NCBI GenBank assembly: GCA_014904845.1
Contig: MU119207.1
Location: 372,001 to 436,000, forward strand
DNA length: 64,000 nucleotides
DNA from: Acephala macrosclerotiorum
Taxonomy: Eukaryota; Ascomycota; Leotiomycetes; Helotiales; Mollisiaceae
Direction of reading: 5' to 3'
This document shows positions 1 to 11,699 of the stretch, one piece after another. A program made the position numbers and the translations under genes. The notes below the pieces were generated by a model, which saw nothing but the letters and a program-made list of their open reading frames with translations, was not told the DNA's origin and made no database searches. Position 1 is the stretch's first letter, and each line of letters begins with the position of its first letter.

Positions 1-2195
1 TCTGTAAGGTTGGCTTACGCTCATCGTAGGCGAACGACACACGATCAAATTTGACGAGGGCTTTGCCTAGCCTCAGCGGCTTCGCGTGCGGCAAGTCAGT
101 GACAGTGGGCTTGGTTTGAAAGAGCTCCAAGAGTCGTTCTGCGTCCATGAGACTGTACGAGATTTGGCGATACATTGTTGCAAAGAAAGCTAGGGGACCT
201 ATCAGAGTTAGTACAATGTCCTAGAATTAAACAATTTAACCTACTTTGAAGCTGGGCCCAATACACCAGAAGGGTCGTGAATTTTCCAACAGTCCCACCG
301 TTGATGACTTGATAGACACCGATCCATAGGGCACCAAGAAGACCAACGGACAGTATCAACCCTTGTGCAGCACCAATTGCTTGTGATGACATCTCGTAGT
401 CCTTCTTCGACTGCATATGCTCCTTCACAGCACAAGCGTATCTGTGTCGTTCATAAGGGATCATGTTGAATAAGCTCGCAGTGCTCCAACCATCCAGTGA
501 CTGCTGGCCGATAGTCCACTCTTTCCGATAAATTGTAATATAATCACGTCGCTTCGCGGCTCGTCGACTGTACAGTTTTGTGGTGACATAGAGGTAGGTG
601 ACCGCGGTTGCAGCCATCAGAAGTCCCATGTACGGACCGTAGTAGAACCAAAGATACGCAAATGCCACAGCCAGATCGATGAACATTGGCAAAACCTGAA
701 AGCAGACGGTCTCTAACAAGTCTGTGACGGATCTTCCTCCATGAACGGCTTGAGTTAGGTCGGAAGACGTCTTGTTGTCGTGGAAATCGGATGACAGGCT
801 CATGAGATGCGCATGAGAAGCTGTGCTGAGAGCGTCGTAAGAATACTGCTCAACGGGCAGCCATAACCATTTCTTGAGCCAACCAATACCCGCCCCGCCA
901 CTGATAAATCGCAACACAGTGTAGATCATAACTGGGAGCCAAACGTTGGGCTTTAGGCCTTGGTCAAATTAGCGAGGATCCTAAACAAGGCACCTGTAGC
1001 TGACAACTTACCGTCCTCTTCTTCTGGATTGATATATCTACCTAGACTATCGATCATGATACCCATGTAGGTAGGGACTAAAACGTTGAAGGCATTCGAT
1101 GCAAGAAGACAGAATCCGACGAGAACTGCACGAAACTGCAGGGCTTTATCATGGACTGGCCACAGGTAAGGAAAAAATATCTGCGCGTAGAGTTAGGATG
1201 ATCTCATGAGAACGATGCGTGGGTGTTTACAGAGAAGCCTTTTGCATAAGTGAACCAATTTCCATCCTGCTGCAGGCGTTTCTTGATTTTCTCTTCAGCT
1301 TCACGCTGACGGGCAATCCAGGAGTCCTCGGAGCCTGCATCGCTAGCCTCAGCGGTATCCGACTCTTGGCTGTTCGCATCGGTGGTTCCTCCATATCGCT
1401 TGCTCGAGTCTTCGCTTGGTGACTTTCCAGCCAGCTTCTTTCTGAGGAGAGATTGTCGCTCAGCATCAGCATTATCGTACTCCTTCTGGTCATTCCGCAG
1501 GCCAAAGTAGAGCGAGGGCAGGATGATGAAGAAGCATGCTCGGAAGCACTGAAGGATGATGATTATGAAGTCGAAAGAAGAGTTGGGCGGATGGAAGACG
1601 TTGGGGACGACCAACAGAATGAGCTCAACGACAATGCCCATGAACCAAGTGACATAGTACGGGTACCAGACTGGGAACTTGCTGTCGGTTAATGCAAGAC
1701 ATTGGGCTCCGAAGCAAATGGTCGAAGCGATGAGGTAGACCTAGAAATAGTCAGGAAATGAAGGCAAACAGCAATGGGAGGAAATGATAGCTTACTATGC
1801 GGTCGTCATTGGGATAGAGGTGTCTGACAAGAACCTGAACAACTAATACGACGAGTTCTGCAAGCTGGTGAGGACTGTTAGTACTTCCGTTACATTTGTT
1901 CCCTCGCATATGGGGCGGGGATAGCTGGACAGGGACTTACATAGGACAGAGTGACGCTGAAGATCATGCCAAGAATGACATCTCGACGGACATGCTGATC
2001 TTGAACACGAAGACGTTTGGTTTGCAGAGTGCAGACCGTGATCGTAAGCGCGAGTACGAAGTAGCCAAGGACCAGTCCTGGATAGGCGTAATGAATGGCT
2101 TTGATGGCGGCCAAAAGCTGTGTTCTGTCAGATCTCCAGACTTACGCAAAGAAACAGGAAGGAGTGCATACCGCGGGTGGTGCAGTGGGAGCCAT
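1..2195 (-). CDS. HMT1-like ABC half-transporter, 5' part (truncated at window edge)
   Basis: N-terminal and membrane part of a fungal ABC-B half-transporter of the HMT1/ATM type, a family that exports metal-thiol conjugates or glutathione conjugates, often across the vacuolar membrane. Exons (minus strand, by splice signals): 2195-2172, 2117-1941, 1864-1796, 1740-1231, 1180-1012, 958 to about 245, and about 193 to the edge. The first exon codes MAPTAPPA. Several hydrophobic segments precede a charged linker rich in Lys/Glu/Ser (about 1250-1460). The six-helix ABC domain follows, with the typical stretch SSDFHDNKTSSDLTQAV and later QSLDGWSTASLFN. The last visible residues, KFDRVSFAYDERKPTL, open the nucleotide-binding domain; Walker A, Walker B and the signature lie beyond base 1. 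All introns are 45-80 nt with good GT-AG ends. The transported substrate cannot be inferred. No damage is seen in the visible part. Confidence 0.85.
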
Positions 2196-5100
2196 GGTCA
2201 CTGATGCTGTCGATGATCGACGAAGTGCGAGACCATCAGAGGGAGCAAGTGGAGCAATGAAGCTATGCGCAGCTATGAGACCCAAGGTGGTCAGCTCTAG
2301 GTATTGTGGTATCAAGAGGTGAATGTGGAGGGTTGAAGGAAAAGAGTTGAGGAGCCTCAAATCTCGTCTACAAAGGAAGGTGTCATGATAGAAGCCACCG
2401 GTGGCGAACGGGGAAAGAAGGGGGGAGGCTGACACTCGCTTCAAAGAGGAAGTGGCTCAGGCTCCAAAACCTCAGCCTCGTCGCTGCCTATTGCAGCTGA
2501 CACAGAAGGAGGTTTAGAAAGACACATAACTGAATTGTCTAAGCCGTTGCTACACGAACAATGAAGAAATCAGATGGTACCTGGTATTGGAAAGCTGCCC
2601 CTCGATTGGGTGTTGTGAGCTGCAGGAGAGCTGACGTTGGTTTCTCGACAAATCAACGTTCGGCCTCCTCAGGAGCACTGGACGTTCGGTGTAGTTCTCG
2701 ACCACCTCGAAAACACAGCCTTCTCTGAAGACAGACGTCTGGTGAGCAAGCTGCGAGAAAGCTCCTCCTCGATGACAGCAAGGCGTCTGCCTTATGAAAA
2801 CTCTGATTGAGGTGACGCTCTCATCCATGGACCATCTAGCTCCTTTCGTTCACCATATCAATTTCACCCGAATCAGGCCTCGCCCAGATTGTCAGCTGCT
2901 TTCAGATGATGCCGCGAGCTGGCTCAACCCTGTTCTGACCGGTTGCACAATTGCCGTTGTATCGTATCTCTCGTGCAATTTACCCACGATTGCGTTTTGA
3001 ACGAGGAGGGTGGGATGGGGATGGGATGGGTTGCACTTTTGTGTGCGGACCCGACCCAAAGAGAGGCAAGCATCTTGACAGCTCTCGCAAACCCGATCGC
3101 CCCTAGATGGCCTCGAAGTACCTGCAGGGCGAAGAGAATCGCAGTCCGATGACTTGAGGAGGCGCCAGTGCACGATGCAGACCCGCGTCTGGGGGGAGGG
3201 CCTTAGGACGAAAGCAAAAGGAATACATCAATTTTCACGGCGGTGCTCAGCGTCTTGACGGCGCTTGTAGCGAGTCGTTCAGGGAAGCGTGGCCTGGTGT
3301 GGCGGTCAACATTCAGGGGGACAGGGAGTGCTGGCTTCACGGTCAGCAGCCACCGGCTGGTGGTTCATGCTGCGGCTAGACGGGAGACCGAGTCAGCTCC
3401 AAGCGGCGGTCAATATCGAAAGATCAAGCAAGGTTGACCAGGAGCTGCAATCGTGTGTCACTGTCCATGCTGTTGGAAAGGAATGCTGCACGACCACGGG
3501 CAAAAGAAAAGCGATACATGTGTTTCGTGTAGCACAGGGCGTTGGCATGGCATGAAGGTCTGGCTGTGGGTGGTGACTGGATGGACCTCACTTCCGACGA
3601 ACAACTATTATTCCCGGGAGGGATGTGAACTTCAGCACTTCTTCGCTGCCTCCCCTGCAACTTCTCTTCCATCTCGCACACTCCTTCTCTCGTCCCCTTC
3701 TCCCCTCCTCCCCTCCTCCCCTCATATCTTTCCTTTTCCTCGCCAGCGCCACCCTCGGAGTCCTTCTATCTGCAGATCATCGCCGTACGCCTACGGAGGC
3801 AGCGTGCTCTAGATCACGGTGGAGAAGGGTTCCTGCAGCATCTCTTGCCGAGCCAGTACTTGCATAACAAGCGTCATCGACGATGCTTTTTCCCGCCTCG
3901 AAATATCTCTCCTGGGTCTTCAGATCGCTCGTTCCACGTGGAATCTGGTGAAGTGAGAATATGAGCGATGTTCCCGCTTTGGACCAGAGGTGATAGATAG
4001 CCTTCCTCTTCAATCTGCTGAAGTGCCCGGGATCTCCGACTGGCCATCCAGCACAACCCCGCCCATGCAACGCAACCATACCTCCACAACTCTGGTTCTC
4101 CTATTGTTGTCCAAGCATTTGTTCTGCAGATACAGCACTACACTTTGCCCTTCACGGGCAGCTCAATCGCCTCGGTGTCCTGCTCATCTCACAACATGCC
4201 AATATTGCCAGTTCCTCATTGGCACGGCGTGGCGGGGCTCCATTTTGAAGGATGCAGCTACATGTATCTATCACAGCTCAAGTGCCGAATATCGCCTTCC
4301 CCGCCCTCGGTACGACCATACCACGACGTCCACATGTTCTTTGTACGAAATATACTTCATATTGGTGTTGGTACGCGATACGATACTATACAGCGAGATA
4401 TCTTCTACGGCAGCTGGCTCCTCCCGTCGGCATGGTGGCCTTATCTGCAACAAACCATCCTCCGCCAACGGCGTGGCGGAAGCCTGACCCGACGGAGCGG
4501 TTTCAAGCCGGGTCAACACATGCATGCAGCATCAATACCACTCAGCAAGCGAAAACTCCGATGGCTTCAGGAAAGTCCACTGACAGGTCCCAAGTCCTGC
4601 ACCGTATCCAACAATTCGCCGCGAAGGCTTTTTGCTTGCGTAATCCAACTTAGCATCCTCGTCATTGCATGCCTTTGCAAATTTCTTTATATTGCTCGAA
4701 TACGTGTCCAACATGAAGATCCCGAAACCCTCAACGCCCAATCCAAAATCTTCGACGACGACGGGAAGCCAGCCTCAGAATTTCGACCGACAGGACCGAA
4801 CGGTGGCGTGATCATGAGACTTATTCATACGTATCGTCGAGGACTAATAGTTCTTCTTCATCTTGGTCGGACCTCTACACTGCCAAGTATATATCCCTGC
4901 CCTGTCCCGTCAGAGTCGCATCGCTTTACTTGGTCCTGTTAGAGTTGCTTCTGCACGCTATCATTGAAGTTTATCGGAACACTACTGCTGAGCACTCACC
5001 TAATCACTGCCAGCATTACAAGCACGTTCCTTCCTGTTTGCGTCGGCCCTTCTGCTGATGTGCCAGTCAAGCGACATACACATGCGATTGCCTCGACGCT

Positions 5101-5640
5101 GGAGAGACTTTGAAATTTGGACCGAGGCTCGACTTCGAGCGCCATCTGATGCAAAGTCAGGGGTACTTGGTCCCTCCGCTGTCACGGTCCCGAGTTCATG
5201 TTCCAATGAATGTCTCTAGTTTCCAGGTACTTGGTCGTGTCGCTTGTTTGGAATCTCAAGCATTGCTGTCTCTCTAACCTTTCCGAGAGATCGGGCCTGG
5301 AATGCTCGGCCAAGGCTTGGCCATCCAGAACGCTGGGATCCATAGGAACTTCCCCACGTTGCAAAGCACCTACCAGCTGATTCTGATCAGTCCCTGTAGC
5401 ATGCAGGTTTTGACCGCGAAAATGTCCAGGGCTCTTTGGTTCTCCAGCCACCGAATTAAGCATTCACGAGATCAAAGGCACCGAAAGCTATTCTTCGATC
5501 CTAGCAAGGTTGGAAAACTCAAATCCCCTAATTGCAGTTCAATTCACGATACTATTACCTCCGGCAATAGCAGGTAGGAAAAGATTCTCGATGCCACTTC
5601 GACCACTTCCTGTGTCAAACTTAGACCTTTTGACATTGAA

Positions 5641-5665
5641 AAAGTCCCAGGTCCTGTGGGACTTT
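5641..5665. other. Perfect 9-bp hairpin
   Basis: AAAGTCCCA at 5641-5649 is the exact reverse complement of TGGGACTTT at 5657-5665, with a 7-nt loop. It lies about 410 bp beyond the 3' end of the 6.1-9.5 kb gene. Confidence 0.7.
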
Positions 5666-5748
5666 ACCATGGAATGATTGGAAGTCCCTGCTCCGCACGG
5701 GACCCCCACGAGAGATAGCGGCGTCGAGATCTTGGCCACCTATTCCTC

Positions 5749-5773
5749 AATGTCCCGGTAAGGCGGGGACATT
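5749..5773. other. Perfect 8-bp hairpin
   Basis: AATGTCCC at 5749-5756 pairs with GGGACATT at 5766-5773 around a 9-nt loop. Its GTCCC/GGGAC core matches the hairpin 84 bp upstream, so the two may be related elements or parts of one structured transcript. Confidence 0.7.
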
Positions 5774-6077
5774 CAGGCGCTGCTTCACGACTGCATACCT
5801 CTGGTCAGGGTCACATAGTCACAAGCAATTTGTAAGGGAAGTCCCACTTGCATTATCATTGCCTTCGTGCTATCGTTCATCCATAATGCCATCCATCCAT
5901 CAAGCGTTCGCGAGACCCAAAGTCAAGCTACTAACTCGCAGTATGATCATCGCATCCGAAATCAAATGTCCCTCAAACGCGGGAAAATCGAAAAAGGTAA
6001 TCCCCACCACACCACCACCAGCACCACCATCGCAAAAGAAATCTTCTTATCTACACATCAAACCATCCTCTCACTGA

Positions 6078-9000
6078 TCACTCCTCAGACCCATCAACTC
6101 CATCCCCACCCCGATTAACCTTCCCCCGATACGCATCTTTCATCAAACCCCCCGAAACAGCTCTTCCCCTACCACCACCACCAACACCAACACCAACATT
6201 TCCTCCCACACCCAATCCACCACTAAACTGAAAACTCGGCGAATCAGCCCTCAATTGACTCTGTTGTCCCGATCGACGTACATAACCACCAGTCGGTCTC
6301 GCATTTCTCGGTGTAGACGTAGCTCCGTTTCCGTTCCAACCTCGAGATGTACCGGCGCCGATGTTGAATGTGGTGTTACCTTGGCTGGGAGTACCTGTAC
6401 CTTGGGGGTTTGAAGTGCCAGTGTTGGATGGTGCAGAGGTGTTGGGGGGAGAGTGGGAGTAGAAAGCTTGTGTACCGCCTCCGTTGTTGGGGCCTGGGGT
6501 GTCTCCGAGGGAGGGGATTTGGTTGCTTAGACCACCACCGGTTTGTCCTTGAGAGGAAGATGGGAGTTGATAACTAAAGGCACCGCCGCTGTTCTCGTTG
6601 CCAGAGGAGGTTTGGTTATAACCCGTAGCACCAGCAGGACTAAAACTCCATCCACTCAACCGACCAGATGTATAACCCTGTCCCTGGCTGCCTGAGGATT
6701 GATGACCAGGAATAAAGCCCACTGCCGGACTCGGCGCCGTAGAGTTGAAAGCTCGAGACATTTGTGCGTGGGTCTTGGTGGGAGACATGTTGTAATATGC
6801 CATACCTTGTCCTTGACCTGTACCACCAGACATCTGAGCGTGCGATTTTGTAGGAGAGGTATTCAAGTTGAGGCTGTAGAATCCGTGACCGGAATTTTGG
6901 GATTGCATCTCGTGGGCAGCGGCGTTGAACGAGGAGAAGGAGTGGAAGAGGTTTGCTCCACCGCTGGTGCCTTCATGGTGTTGTGGTTGCAAGCTACCGG
7001 TGGTTCGGGGAATGAAGTTGTTTGCGTTCATGTTCTTACCAGGACTAGGAGAGCGGACCCAGATTGCTCTTTGACTAGCAGGAACCGATCGTTGCGGGCT
7101 GGGAGTGCGGTTGTAGTGGGCTTGAGCATTGAGTGGTGTACCACCGAACGTATAGTGTTGATTCTCCATTCCTGCGCTCTCGTACACATGACTAGGGACC
7201 GGGTTCGCGGCGTTGAACTTCTTCATCAAGTCTTCGATGCTGGTGCCGAGAGGACCGTGGTTGAGGTTTGTGCTCGGGAGGGATCCGTCGTTGGTTTGTT
7301 GCGCAAAGAGACCTGGACTATCGTTCCTCAAGACATTTGGATCGAAAGTCGGGAATGGAACCGTAGAGACAGAAGTACTTGGTGAGACTGTCAATCGAGC
7401 AGGAGCTGGCTTGACAGGAGACGTCTTGCCATACAAGAACTTATCATCATCCTCCTCATCAAACCCAACAGCTGCGTCCTTCTTCTCAAGAGCCTTGGCA
7501 TTCTTGATAGTTCTTTGGTCCGTCATCAACATATCGACAAGCAGAGGATCGATCTCCTGGTAAGGTACCATCTGAGGAGTCGTATCTTGTGAATCCAGCG
7601 CCTCCTTCGCACGTCTCAAATCCTCCTCCACTTTCTCCGGATCAGGTTTAACCCAATTATTAACGCTCATGGGCTCGAAAGGCACATGGTCGAAATTAAT
7701 CAGCTTATGCATCGCCGGATTACCACCCATCTTCTGATAGTAGCTCCAGTTCACCTTCTCCCCTCCTCGTCCTGACCCAGGTGGAAGACTCTCCTTCGAG
7801 GACTTGGGAGTCATATCGCGCAAGGGACCTCGTCCGTTGGCCGCCATGGAAGACAAGACTTTCTCGGTTCGGGATTTTTGGGTCTGGGCAGTCTCTTGCG
7901 CGTTGTGTTCTGAGATGAGGCTTTGCGCGAACTTGAGTGCGAACTCGATGTCGGTATCGCCGATATTCAAAGCTTGGGCGCGGCCGTCGATCTTGAGTTT
8001 TTCGTGGATGGAGCCGATCAGTTCGTCGTTGGGTCCTGCCTTGCCTTTGCCTTTGCCTTTGCCTTTATTTCGAGAAGAAGAACCCATCGCGTTGTTGGGT
8101 GCTTCCGCATTGCCCATACCATCGCCTCGAGTGGAGCCCATTGTGTTGTTGTCAGATCGGACTCGGGTGTCGTTGGAAACTCGTTCTTGCCAGTCGATGG
8201 AGTTGATGGTGTGGTTGCTCGATTCACCTTTGCCTTTTACATCGTCTTTGATGGACGCGTTAGCCTGCGATTGAGTCTTCTTCTTGGACCACTTCTTTGG
8301 CCTACCTGGCTTAAGCTTAGAGGCGACGATGGGGTCCTGCGATTTACCAATAGCTCCCTCAATTCCCTTGCCCTTATCCTGGATAGAGTCAGTCATCTCG
8401 CCGCTTGAATCGATTTCCTCTCGACCCTTCCCCTTGTCCTGTGTCTCCGGAACCAACTCGAAATTATGAACGCCAACAAACATGCTCAAAAGCCCAATCT
8501 TGGTAATGGTCATAACCTTAATCATCGACTTCTTGTACGCCTGTCCGTAGTTGTTATTTCTGGCGTTGTTTGACGACTTGGATTTCGGGGATGCCATAAC
8601 AACCGCGAGTTGTAAAGCGGTACGGTATTCAGCCCAATAATTCTCTTCCTCCGAACCAGGTCCGACAAGCCACTTCACCGTACTAGCGCAAGGGATGTCT
8701 TTTTCCTCAACAACACGTGCACGTGTAGACGCAATAGCATGATATCCTCCTTGAGACGAGCTTGGACTGGCCACGCTCTCGTTCGTAGGATAAACAACCT
8801 TGTTTCCTTTAAGCTCTCCTTTGATCTTAGGAAACTTGCTGAATTTTCCGCCGTTGAATATCTTGACTTGTATCATGCTGACCAATAGGCCTCCTTTGAA
8901 GTCTTCTGGCTTCATGTTCTTGTCGACAAGTGTTTGGATGGCGTTGATGAGATGGTGGAGGGTCATTTCACTTGTGATCTCGAGGTCATGGCATGGGATA

Positions 9001-9542
9001 ATGAACGTGCCGAATGGATTGTAGATGGCGACGTCCACTTCGATTGGTGGTAGCATGGCGACGAGATTAGCTTTCTCTTCTGGAGAGAGAGTTGTAGGGA
9101 AGTTTGGTGGGGCAGTCATGCCTAAAGCTTCCTTTGCGCGTCGTGCTTCTTCTTTCAGGATCGATAGAGGACTGGATGAGCGGATCGATTTTGCCGGTGC
9201 CAGGTACGTGTTTTGTTGGCGGGACTGGGAGAAGAAGCGTGAATCGACGCGAAGAAAGCGACCAACGCTGGCATTCGATGAGTTGCCGTATCCAGTAAGA
9301 GAAGGTCCAACTTCCGTATCACTATTGAGATCTGGGAAGATCGGTCCTGAGAGGCTATTGGCGACCGCGGTGTGCTCGCGCATCAGCCTCAAGAGTTCCT
9401 CCTCATTGTCTTCCGCCAGCTTTGCAGTTCCTGCGCGCAAGGAGAGCTCGGCCATGTTTTGAGTTTGTATGCTTGGGTTGGGCTTTAGGACGCTGGGTAG
9501 CTGCGCGCGAGGTGCGTGAGGGCCCAACATGTTTGAAGACAT
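6078..9542 (-). CDS. Large low-complexity hypothetical protein (1,154 aa)
   Basis: A single long open frame with no recognised enzyme family. The start is placed at the ATG at 9542 (MSSNMLGPHAPRAQLPS). The frame stays open upstream without another ATG for about 100 codons, so an upstream exon is possible: after a branch-like GCTAACA and TTTAAG near 9841, an in-frame stretch contains SEYWPFVKYFRPLPPKRSKD. The N-terminal third holds a more ordered segment (around LPPIEVDVAIYNPFGTF, then HHLINAIQTLVDKNMKPEDF), which is the only likely folded domain. The middle is Lys/Gly/Ser-rich with a KGKGKGKGK run and a basic RPKKWSKKK patch that could act as a nuclear localisation signal. The C-terminal 450 residues are Gly/Ser/Asn/Gln/Pro-rich with repeated SPTK(T/S)HAQMS units, ending in Gly/Val repeats. 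Overall it looks like a disordered nuclear or signalling protein; function unknown. Confidence 0.8.
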   Translation of the reverse strand: MSSNMLGPHAPRAQLPSVLKPNPSIQTQNMAELSLRAGTAKLAEDNEEELLRLMREHTAVANSLSGPIFPDLNSDTEVGPSLTGYGNSSNASVGRFLRVDSRFFSQSRQQNTYLAPAKSIRSSSPLSILKEEARRAKEALGMTAPPNFPTTLSPEEKANLVAMLPPIEVDVAIYNPFGTFIIPCHDLEITSEMTLHHLINAIQTLVDKNMKPEDFKGGLLVSMIQVKIFNGGKFSKFPKIKGELKGNKVVYPTNESVASPSSSQGGYHAIASTRARVVEEKDIPCASTVKWLVGPGSEEENYWAEYRTALQLAVVMASPKSKSSNNARNNNYGQAYKKSMIKVMTITKIGLLSMFVGVHNFELVPETQDKGKGREEIDSSGEMTDSIQDKGKGIEGAIGKSQDPIVASKLKPGRPKKWSKKKTQSQANASIKDDVKGKGESSNHTINSIDWQERVSNDTRVRSDNNTMGSTRGDGMGNAEAPNNAMGSSSRNKGKGKGKGKAGPNDELIGSIHEKLKIDGRAQALNIGDTDIEFALKFAQSLISEHNAQETAQTQKSRTEKVLSSMAANGRGPLRDMTPKSSKESLPPGSGRGGEKVNWSYYQKMGGNPAMHKLINFDHVPFEPMSVNNWVKPDPEKVEEDLRRAKEALDSQDTTPQMVPYQEIDPLLVDMLMTDQRTIKNAKALEKKDAAVGFDEEDDDKFLYGKTSPVKPAPARLTVSPSTSVSTVPFPTFDPNVLRNDSPGLFAQQTNDGSLPSTNLNHGPLGTSIEDLMKKFNAANPVPSHVYESAGMENQHYTFGGTPLNAQAHYNRTPSPQRSVPASQRAIWVRSPSPGKNMNANNFIPRTTGSLQPQHHEGTSGGANLFHSFSSFNAAAHEMQSQNSGHGFYSLNLNTSPTKSHAQMSGGTGQGQGMAYYNMSPTKTHAQMSRAFNSTAPSPAVGFIPGHQSSGSQGQGYTSGRLSGWSFSPAGATGYNQTSSGNENSGGAFSYQLPSSSQGQTGGGLSNQIPSLGDTPGPNNGGGTQAFYSHSPPNTSAPSNTGTSNPQGTGTPSQGNTTFNIGAGTSRGWNGNGATSTPRNARPTGGYVRRSGQQSQLRADSPSFQFSGGLGVGGNVGVGVGGGGRGRAVSGGLMKDAYRGKVNRGGDGVDGSEE

Positions 9543-11699
9543 GTTGAGTTGAGGGTTGTTTGTGGTTTGAGTTGGACTCTTGGAGGAGTTTTGTGTTTCC
9601 AAGCGAGGACTAGCGCCATCGAGCCTCGCGATAGCTTCGAATGTCCTAGGACATCTAGGATAACAGGGAGGGCCTTCAGATAAGGAGGATAAGGAAACAA
9701 TACATACCAAATGTCCATCACCAGAAGCAGCTGTCTCCTTGTCCTTGTCATTTAGTTGAGGACTGACTTCGTCTTTACTCCTCTTAGGAGGCAGCGGCCT
9801 GAAATATTTGACGAAAGGCCAATACTCTGAGCCCCTAGGACACTTAAATGTTAGCTATGCATTTTTTATGGAAATTCGATGTCGGTGATGGAAGAGACGT
9901 CAATTTTTGAGGACTGGAAAGGAGAATATCAGAGATCGGGGTGGAATTGTTTCGTATAGAAAGGCATATATGAATGCACGGCGTAGCGTAGAATAACAAC
10001 ACCATGAACTGCTCCTTTTTCAAGCCGAAGAGGGTGTGATCAACACCAATAGGAGGATATCTGTTCTGCAAATGAAGCCATTCCTTGCCATCTCCAATCG
10101 GACAATGTCTGACCTTGAAAGAAGTACAACTTATCCTTGGCGAAGAAATCGCAGATCCTGATAATTGGGGAAATTGAGGAATGGTGTTTCCGTAAGCATC
10201 GAGTTTCCTCTGGAAAGGGTGACTTCAAAGGCATCAAGAAGTAGGTTATGCATGTCCCAAGCCGACTCGAGAGACTTCGAGCGGACATTGCGCTTTTGAA
10301 GCAAGGCTTGGCAGCACGTGCTCAATCCTTTATGGTCTATCAAACTCAATTGCGCCAACAAACATGGATGCTGAAAGCAAATAACAAATTGAAGAGCATT
10401 GCTTCAAATGCAAAAGGTTTTTCCCTCATACTATCAGGCCTCTCAAATAGAAGGACCCTTCAGTGGTTCAGGGGTCGGACTGTCCTCGCTTGTATTACCT
10501 AAAGGAGACCAACCCTTTGCCCCTCTATCTTCGAACAACTGGGAATAGCTTCGGAACGCATGAACAATCCTCCGGCGCCACTGGGAATAAAGAATTCTCG
10601 CCACACGACAATATCAACCTCCTTTGTAACATCTTCGCAAGCTTCCATGAACAAAGTTGTCCAGCAAGCGTGCGAAGGGCAAGTGCACGGGCCTCAAGGC
10701 CAGGATGAACGGCGCTCCTTGATGTCAAGCACCGTCCTTACTAGATACATGCATGCCCTTGTGGACCTTGTCTACCGACCAGTGTCGTGCCTTGTGCAAA
10801 TATAATCCAAAGTATACTGCGAGAGAATAAAAACAAAGAATTTCAAATATGCTCCTACTCGCTCGTTGTGAAATGGCCAAGGGTCTCATAAAAAAGTCCG
10901 GCACTGCAGTGACATTGCAACGGACAACAGCAACAGTCCTGTCGGGAACAGAATGCGCAAAGCTCGCTGAGAGTCCTGAGAGAACCTGATGTATAGATAT
11001 TGCGTAGGGTGTAGGTTGTTGAATCGCGACCCAAGCACTCCAACGCCAAGGCTAGCTTTCGTCGTGGGGATCTTGGGATACAAGAAACTGCCAATTGACA
11101 GTGAACCACCAGTTGTCCACACTCCTCTTTCGATGAAATGTTGTAGCTCTTTCTCTCTCGCGCGTGCTATAAGGAAGTGTACCATCTCGCCAGGGGAAAG
11201 ACTCACGGTCCATGGGGGTCATGCCCCTCGTTGTGCCCAGCCATCTCAACAACCCAGGGAGGCCGCGATCTCGGAAAGACTTCTATTATATATTAGCTTG
11301 AAAATGCGATAGGGAAAGTCAAACAACCTGGCTCCGCGGCGGAGAATTCCCTAGTTGCGTATTTTGGGATGTGGACGCAAGGCTTTTGGGGGTGGAGGAG
11401 GCAGATAGACGTGGGTGGAGCTAGCGGGGGTTGTAGACCCGCTCCACCCCTCACGGATTTTCTCCCCAAATCAGATTCTCTCAGTCTCTTCAATCTCCGT
11501 ATTCTCAATCTATGTACTCTTCACTTCTCCGATGCTCTTATGCTGCTGGACTCGATCGGAGGCCTGGTCAGTACACTCTTCCTCTGCCTGGTGTTCTCTT
11601 TGCCATACGATGCTGTAGCAGCAGAGATATCTCAGTTGAAAGCCTCTCGTATCTACCCATTCTCTCATTGTAACACAGAAATCCATAGACGACTCGAAG
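9543..11699. other. Gene-poor stretch
   Basis: Apart from a possible upstream exon or 5' UTR of the preceding minus-strand gene (about 9711-9841), no supported coding sequence is seen. Short open frames on both strands have no domain signal and no consistent splice pattern. Confidence 0.4.

Larger units (their letters stand above)
2196..6077. other. 3.9-kb region without a supported gene
   Basis: No reading frame here has convincing protein-like composition or splice structure; the longest open frame (about 4145-4942, plus) has random-looking composition. A pyrimidine-rich tract at about 3675-3740 resembles the promoter or 5' UTR CT tracts of highly expressed fungal genes, but no start codon with a good frame follows it. 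A G-rich run (GGGTGGGATGGGGATGGGATGGG-like) lies at about 3006-3030. Two hairpins near 5.6-5.8 kb are listed separately. The region could hold the long upstream region or UTR of a non-coding transcript. Confidence 0.4.

Noticed and set aside
3990..4942. Open plus-strand frames of 165 and 265 codons as a gene
   Set aside because: Composition is random-looking, the frames overlap each other, and no domain, signal peptide or splice pattern supports them.
6368..9462. Several antisense open frames opposite the 1,154-aa protein
   Set aside because: They mirror the low-complexity repeats of the real gene and have no independent support.
9485..9710. Extending the 1,154-aa protein to the upstream non-ATG codon at 9710
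   Set aside because: The upstream codon is TTG. The ATG at 9542 is the first ATG of the frame; an upstream exon is possible but not proven.
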